A DNA stretch of 25,236 nucleotides from Stagonosporopsis chrysanthemi (lineage: Eukaryota; Ascomycota; Dothideomycetes; Pleosporales; Didymellaceae). The translations under genes and the position numbers were made by a program. Position 1 is the first letter of the stretch; each line of letters opens with the position of its first letter. Positions 19,846-25,236 of the stretch are shown here, piece after piece. Location of the stretch: contig JAFISE010000307.1 of NCBI GenBank assembly GCA_022560025.1, positions 1-25,236 of the forward strand. Reading direction: 5' to 3'. A model generated the notes under the pieces. It saw only the letters and a program-made list of their open reading frames with translations, did not search any database and was not told the DNA's origin.

Positions 19846-20386
19846 ATGTCTGAACGCGGCGCATTCCGGGGGCGAGGCGGCGGTGGACGTGGCGACCACC
19901 GTGGCGGACGAGGTGGTGGAAGAGGAGGCGCACAGGGTGGAAATGCCGCGGGGCAGCAGCAGACTGAGCGGCCAAAGAAAGAGAACATCCTGGACCTGAG
20001 CAAGTACATGGACAAGCAGATCACCGTCAAGTTCAGTGGCGGTCGCGAAGGTGAGCCAATGCGTGGAGTGGGCTGAGCAGAAGACAACCGAGTCGAACAC
20101 TCATGCTTCTGTAAGACGATGCTAACCATCTCCCAGTCATTGGAACGCTCAAGGGCTACGATCAGCTGATGAACCTTGTACTCGACGAGGTCAAGGAGGC
20201 CATGACAGGTGCGCTCTTCATGAGTTTATCAAGCAGGACCTGGCTAATCGCCATCTAGACGACGACGGCAATGTACGATACCGCAAGCTTGGCCTCATTG
20301 TCGCCCGTGGCACACTACTGGTCGTCATCTCACCTGTCGACGGCAGCGAAGAGATCGCCAATCCCTTCATACAAGAAGAAGAGTGA
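19846..20386 (+). CDS. LSM7: U6 snRNA-associated Sm-like protein LSm7
   Basis: Three exons, 19846-20050, 20137-20208 and 20259-20386, give 134 residues. Intron 1 (86 bp) contains GCTAAC and intron 2 (50 bp) contains GCTAAT; both are GT..AG and keep the frame. The Sm1 motif spans about residues 48-85 (LSKYMDKQITVKFSGGRE, IGTLKGYDQLMNLVLDEV), and Sm2 is KLGLIVARGTLLVVISPVDG, followed by the LSm7-typical ending EEIANPFIQ. The first 38 residues form an Arg/Gly-rich (RGG) extension ending in QQQ, not part of the Sm fold. LSm7 is a subunit of the LSm1-7 ring (cytoplasmic mRNA decapping) and the LSm2-8 ring (nuclear U6 snRNA). It is divergently oriented from the Zn2Cys6 gene. Confidence 0.96.
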
Positions 20387-20849
20387 AGCCAGTCCATCAA
20401 TCATATGCTGGGCACACAGCAGGCGCATCTGCGAGTCGGCCGCTGAAAGGCTATGCTCCACCTGGCCTGTAGACATGAATCAAAAGAGAGGGAAAGCAAA
20501 AGCGGGCTCTGCACGATACCCATGACCATAAAATAAATCTTCGGCCTGGAATGATATGGCAGAGACCAAACATTCAGAGCTTACCGACGTCCAGAGCAAT
20601 AGTCGCGAATAATCGAAAGCATTGGAGTGGCAGATTCGGTATTCCCTGATCAAGAGCGACGTTCACGGCGAAGTGTGTGCTGCTGACCTTCCAGCATTTG
20701 TGCGAGTAAACAGGTACATTAGACGTGACTTCCCGTCTCAGATGCAACTACCTCCACGCTTCCTCACTTGCGCCTGCACTTTCCGTATGACGCGATTGAC
20801 CACAACATCATCTCTCCCGCGATCCGTGAACGCTTCTCATATCACAGTC
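20387..20849. other. Intergenic between LSM7 and the SRA gene
   Basis: This is about 460 bp holding the LSM7 3' untranslated region and the SRA gene promoter and leader. The frame of SRA exon 1 is open back to 20622 with earlier in-frame ATGs (for example 20787), so part of this region could be coding if translation starts earlier. No other feature was seen apart from the AATAAA noted separately. Confidence 0.55.
20532..20537 (+). terminator. Candidate LSM7 polyadenylation signal
   Basis: AATAAA lies about 146 nt after the LSM7 stop codon in a locally A-rich stretch, a plausible 3' untranslated length. Fungal poly(A) signals are degenerate, so this is only suggestive. Confidence 0.35.
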
Positions 20850-22503
20850 ATGTCCATCATGCCGCCCGCCCGCCACACCGCAACGCCACTGCCCGTAACA
20901 ACCCCAGCCCCAGACATCTCCCGCCATACGCTCAAACAATTTGCGCACTGGATACGCGACCATCTTGACGTAGTCGTTGCTCGAGAGGGGTCTGACGTTC
21001 TCCGGCCGGACGATGTAGTTATGCTGCATGAGTTCCTTGTCGCCTTGCGCCAATCTTCTACCATCACTGCTCTCGACCTCCGCGCGACAGGAATCCATAA
21101 AGCTGTCAAGGGAATCGCCGGCATTGCTACACGCTGGCCGAAACGATTATGTGATGATAGCGAGAAGATCATCGCCCTCTGGACGAGCAAGTTCGGACCG
21201 CTCGACGAGCTCTATCCGTTCTTATACGGTCGACGAGGGCGCTTGGAAGGTATTGCTAGCCTGGCCGAGTACAGTCGCGAGGTAATGTCAATGCCGTGCC
21301 TAATCCATGCCCAATGCTGACTATATCCAAGGCGCTTCTCAAAAGATGGTCGTTGCAGTGTCCCGAGAAGGTCGATCCCAATGTCTCTCACAGACAGGGC
21401 AGTATTGGTTTCACGGCTGGAGAGTAGGTCGCAGATCTCCAATCAACGGCAGAGGCTAACAAACGACAAAGCTGGTGGATCAGTCCTCTGTTTGCGCATC
21501 ACGCAGGTATCATCGGGGTCGAGTCGATCGACGGCGGGACGACACATGACAAGGATGCTGCATACGCATTCGTTTTGAAGAGTGTCACCGAGTTAGAGCC
21601 GCGAGACGAAGACATCATCACCCACCGTTTCTCAAACAAAGATAAAGGTAGATTCCGATTGACTTCCGCAACTGCCAAGTCTCGCGAGCCAATTCGGGTT
21701 CTTCGAAGTCACAGTGTCAATGCCATGTGGGGTCCAAAGGCTGGAATTCGATACGAGGGACTGTGAGGTGCTCGAGGTTGATCGTGATTTCACTTGCTAA
21801 TCGTGTCAGATACGTCGTCAAGGGCTGGCGTATTCGTCAAGCAAAGCTCGATGATCACCTCAGTGGGGATTGGAAGGAGGGAGACATCTTGTACGAAGTC
21901 TCACTGCAGCGTCACGATCCGGTACCGATAGCCGAGGTGACGAGGCGACCAACTAGTGAGGAAGTGGACGATTATACGGAATACAAGAGGTTGCGAAAGC
22001 GTCACCGCGAGAACGACCGCGAAGGACCTAGCTTCCCGCCCTCCACTCCTGATGTTGGCTACACTCCAGCACGTTCTCATGCGCCAGCAAGTCCAATCTT
22101 CCCTCCTCAGTCTTTGCTGCGTTTGTCGACAAGCATCTCTCGGACGACTACATTCAAGGAACTTGCTTTTGACACTGCAAGAGCAACGCCAGATTCAAAT
22201 GATCCTCCTACGACTAGCGTTGTTTCCCCTTTGACCATACCAGGCCAGCAACATTCCTTCTTCACTCCAATAAAGGTTTTTGAGCATCCAGAGTCCGCCA
22301 GAAGAGGGACACCTAGCGCCACAAGTTCATCGAATAGCACTTCGCTCTCCAGTAACATGAACAAGAAGCATACTCGGAAGCCTCGAGTTAGCATCACTCG
22401 CTCAATCAAGGATGAGCTCAAGGAAATCGTGCCCTGGATAGACTCGGAAGAGGAGCTACTAACACCTAACTCCTCCGATGCTCTTCACGGAAAGAATCAG
22501 TAA
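20850..22503 (+). CDS. SRA/YDG-domain protein (putative modified-DNA reader)
   Basis: Four exons, 20850-21281, 21332-21423, 21472-21762 and 21810-22503, give about 502 residues. Introns are 50, 48 and 47 bp, all GT..AG, and the last two contain GCTAAC or GCTAAT. Splicing rebuilds FTAGDWWISPLFAHHAGI and GIRYEGLYVVKGW. Residues 1-160 form a helical fungal N-terminal region (TGIHKAVKGIAGIATRWPKRL). The SRA domain covers about 163-310: HAGIIGVESIDGGTT, DKGRFRLTSA, EPIRVLRSH and RYEGLY, the last corresponding to the RYDGLY motif that names the family. The C-terminal 190 residues are polar and disordered. SRA domains bind 5-methylcytosine or hemimethylated DNA in UHRF1/SUVH proteins; no RING, SET or nuclease domain is present here, so a reader or adaptor role is inferred. 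The start was chosen for a purine at -3; 20787 or 20622 are alternatives. Confidence 0.88.
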
Positions 22504-24284
22504 CGTCCCGTCTTCGCCGAGAATGGGCTCTTTGCCCAGTCAGTATGCTGGAGAATACCTTGTGCTAGGCAGCTGGATGTGGGGATAAGCCAGTAGATTG
22601 TTCTTCGGTGGCTTGTTTTCTAATTTGTCGTTCTTCTGGTGATTAGGTTTCTACATTGTCGACGTCGGTAGGCTCGAGCTAGGCATCATCAGCTTAGCTT
22701 CCATATTCAGCAGAATCAGTGCTTCACCATGATGTTTCGGTCTTCAACTCATATTGCTGGCGCTGCTCGTGCATATTTCCACCGTCTTATTGATATATGA
22801 GCACGGATCCACGCATCTCAGCGTTGGTCTTGGCATCGTCTCGGTCGCAATGCCAGTGACGAACCACCGTCCCGCTTGTCAAAGGCGACTTGTCAGAAGA
22901 TTTCGACTGCATGAGGTGTGTAAGCATGGAATAAGCGGCGATGGAGAGGCCAAGCCTAACGGAAGAATTAGCAGCATTTTCGACCCAATCCAGCTAATTT
23001 AGGCACGTCGGCCTCTCCACAACGACCAGTTTCATTTCCGTAAATAAAATTTCAGACGAAAGTACTCGCCATGGTGTCTTTGAGGGAAAGTGTCTATCAG
23101 ATAGTGGGATGGATGCCGAGATGACCATTTCGCACTGTAACAATGGGTTGGTGTTGCAGGGCAGCGTTCCTGCAGCAGACCCATGTTCTGATAGCCACTA
23201 CGTCATCGATCGTGAGTTTCTAATCAACGCTTTCGCGCGCTGACAAACTCGTGAGATGCCACACCAACTCTCCGTGTCATCACTTAGCAAACACTTTGCA
23301 ATGCGCCTTTACCATCAGCAAGTCAACTATCACACACCTTTTGATCAGCAAGATGCGATCACTGCACGGGTGGAGCACACTTGCAAGGGCTGCTTAAGCG
23401 ATTGCTGAGTAACATCCGCATCGAGTACAATTCACCTATGCTCACCTAAGATTAGACACAGGCCAGCATCTCATTCACTCGTGTTGCAGATGCGGCTCCT
23501 TCGATGCATTATTTGATTTCTCTTTTCCTTAGCCCAATCGGACATATTACGTGCATGCAACCTGCAGACAGACACTTTCCCATCCTGGAGCCATCGCCAA
23601 CATGTGCATCCACGATCGCAATGACATTGCTATCGGACAAGCAGTGGTGGAAACCACGCGCATGTTCCGCGTCTTGCTCAGTTGTTGACAATGCTGACCA
23701 TGTAAAGACAAATCGTGGATTCATCAACGATACTGGATGGCGCACCAAAATGTGTTGGTTATATGATACTGACTTGTTGCAACATGGAAACCGCCAACTC
23801 GACACTTTCTTGAACATCTCGCCAGCGCCGTCACCCTGCATTGCAACTGAGCGTCACCGGCCCCCGAACTATCACCACCATATTGCCATCTCGTGTGCGG
23901 CTCAATTAAGCATCTGACGCCAGCATCCCTCACCGCATTCCCTACGCCTTCCGAGCACGAGGATCTAGTTCGAACGCCACAAACTCTAAATCAGGGTGCA
24001 ATTGGCCCACCGACCCCCCTTGCCTCCACGTTCCCGCGTTCCACGTGCTGCAGAGCATACTACAGGGTCAACTGCTCGTCCAGTGTATTGGTACAGCAAG
24101 AGCTCGGGCCTTCTATAGCATCATACCAAGACAGCTCATTTGATCAGTGCGGTAGCAAACGGCTTATGGCATCGTAGTCGAACACTGACGCTTTCTATTT
24201 CGACACCCCGGTCGCAGACGGAAGACCTTCACCACACCACCTCGGGGGCGAAGGGACAGTCGACTGTAGTATAAAGCAAGATCG
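22504..24284. other. Long intergenic region without a supported gene
   Basis: This is 1.8 kb of normal composition. Short frames (22754-23002 and 23504-23917 on plus, 23509-23841 on minus) encode nothing recognisable and do not join through convincing splice sites. The start of the region should hold the SRA gene 3' untranslated sequence. No tRNA, repeat or transposon was recognised. Confidence 0.55.
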
Positions 24285-24809
24285 ATGCCAGGTTGTAACG
24301 GTTTCAACAACACACCTTCTTCGGGTCCATCGACGTCCGAGCGAGAGTCTTCTCAGACACACGGCGACTTGCAGACCGGTGCAACATCGAGTACAGAGCA
24401 TTCAAGACCTCCTTCCCCGTCCAACGAACCAAGCTCAAACACCCCTTCAAACACACCACCTCGATCTCCTCACCCAACGTCACCCTCTCCAGAAGCACCG
24501 CCTGCCTTTCAGCACCCAGCCGTTCCATCACCCACTGGTACACCATCCACTGGCACACCACCGACTGGCACACCACCCACCACCGACCCTCCCCCACACC
24601 ACGAGATCCCACCAACTTCAACATCAGCATCTACAACAACACCAATAATGTCCTCCTCATCCTCCTCATCTTCAACACCAAGCAGCACCTCCACCGCCGG
24701 CTCCTCGTCCGGATCAGCCGGCTACACACAGCTCCCGTACGCGCCGTTCCCGTACCCTATGCCAGCAAACCCGCGCGGTTCTGGGTCGGGGAATGGAGGG
24801 GGGAAGTGA
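24285..24809 (+). CDS. Hypothetical low-complexity Pro/Ser/Thr-rich protein (uncertain)
   Basis: An open frame of 174 residues is made almost entirely of Pro, Ser, Thr, Gly and Asn. It contains three near-tandem PTGTP-type units (about residues 85-98), a polyserine run (about 122-131) and a C-terminal YTQLPYAPFPYPMP segment. No domain, signal peptide or membrane helix is visible. A TATAAAG (24270-24276) lies only 9-15 bp before the ATG, too close for a usual TATA-driven leader, so the real start may be elsewhere or the frame may be non-coding. If real it is an intrinsically disordered protein or the tail exon of a gene whose other exons were not found. Confidence 0.35.
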   Translation: MPGCNGFNNTPSSGPSTSERESSQTHGDLQTGATSSTEHSRPPSPSNEPSSNTPSNTPPRSPHPTSPSPEAPPAFQHPAVPSPTGTPSTGTPPTGTPPTTDPPPHHEIPPTSTSASTTTPIMSSSSSSSSTPSSTSTAGSSSGSAGYTQLPYAPFPYPMPANPRGSGSGNGGGK

Positions 24810-24818
24810 TACGACACC

Positions 24819-24836
24819 GGGGGGGGGGGGGGGGGG
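24819..24836 (+). repeat. G18 homopolymer
   Basis: An uninterrupted run of 18 G on the plus strand begins 9 bp after the stop codon of the low-complexity frame. It is the second of three long G/C homopolymers in the window. Confidence 0.95.
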
Positions 24837-24965
24837 TGCGATTTTCACATGGTAGATGCATTTCCTGGCGTGGGATAGAAGGAGAGAAGGTACATTGTCA
24901 TTCCTCATGGTCTTTGGTCTGCTCTTATTTTTTTGCGTTGTCTGGGTTGGTTGGTTGGTCGGTCA

Positions 24966-24997
<32 letters not shown>

Positions 24998-25008
24998 TTG
25001 TCTGTCTG
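24966..25008 (+). repeat. (TGTC)n microsatellite
   Basis: About ten tandem tetranucleotide units of the type CTGT, two of them altered to TTGT, lie between CA and GCATTTCC. Confidence 0.9.
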
Positions 25009-25155
25009 CATTTCCACGGTAGTTTTGTTCGTGCTTTGATAGATCCCCTCGTTTCATTCAGGAAGCATACACGGCGTTACCTCACTTAGTTCACCTGGAG
25101 TTCTGGTCTGGTCATAGAGTCTCCCACATTCAATTTACTGTATCTCTGCTCGGCC

Positions 25156-25156
<1 letters not shown>

Positions 25157-25201
<45 letters not shown>
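25157..25201 (+). repeat. C45 homopolymer
   Basis: An uninterrupted run of 45 C on the plus strand near the window end, followed by a short CTCTCTCC. It is equivalent to poly-G on the minus strand. Its true length may differ because of sequencing error. Confidence 0.95.
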
Positions 25202-25203
<2 letters not shown>

Positions 25204-25236
25204 TCTCCATATAGTATGCCACCGCTACGGCCCCGG

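Larger units (their letters stand above)
24810..25236. other. Non-coding end of window rich in simple repeats
   Basis: No gene is supported here. The stretch contains an 18-base G tract, a TGTC microsatellite and a 45-base C tract, each listed separately. Confidence 0.7.

Noticed and set aside
20622..20849. N-terminal extension of the SRA protein
   Set aside because: The frame is open, but the ATG at 20850 has a better context and the upstream residues look like untranslated leader. It is kept only as an alternative.
23504..23917. 137-residue plus-strand frame
   Set aside because: It is unrecognised, has mixed composition without domain character, and the opposite strand is equally open.
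23960..23985. B-box-like AGTTCGAACGC, possible tRNA gene
   Set aside because: The match to GGTTCRANNCC is imperfect, and no A box or cloverleaf arms could be found upstream.

Overview
The window comes from a filamentous ascomycete, most probably a dothideomycete. This is inferred from short introns (47-115 bp) with GT..AG ends and usually a CTAAC or CTAAT branch site, from a HET-domain gene, from Pezizomycotina-type gene families, and from a repeat island whose mutations follow the repeat-induced point mutation (RIP) pattern. The species cannot be named from sequence alone.

Layout. Positions 1 to about 8030 form a gene-free A+T-rich island of mutated transposons: a diverged direct repeat, the C-terminal domain of a hAT transposase, and three Fot1/pogo-like (DD35D, TA target site) elements. 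One of these is a 5' half-copy on the minus strand (2915-3633), one is full length on the minus strand (3634-5727), and one is full length on the plus strand (5937-8077). Reading frames survive only in pieces because G-to-A and C-to-T changes have made many stop codons. The island ends abruptly at the last transposon terminus.

The rest has normal base composition. It holds a single-pass membrane protein of unknown function (9086-10198, +), a HET-domain protein (11366-13234, -), an Rcm1/NSUN5-type rRNA m5C methyltransferase (13649-15608, -), a long regulatory-type protein with an internal Zn2Cys6 cluster (16535-18671, -), LSM7 (19846-20386, +) and an SRA/YDG-domain protein (20850-22503, +). 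The last 2.7 kb has no confident gene; one low-complexity reading frame (24285-24809) is a weak candidate. Exon structures were worked out by hand from splice signals and reading-frame continuity.

The genes do not form a single pathway. Rcm1 (60S rRNA modification) and LSM7 (mRNA decay and U6 snRNP) are housekeeping RNA genes. The HET gene and membrane protein lie on the side next to the repeat island. The SRA protein is a candidate reader of modified or hemimethylated DNA, which is of interest beside a RIP-mutated island, but no functional link is shown. Three very long G or C homopolymers (up to 58 bases) are striking and may be real or assembly artefacts.
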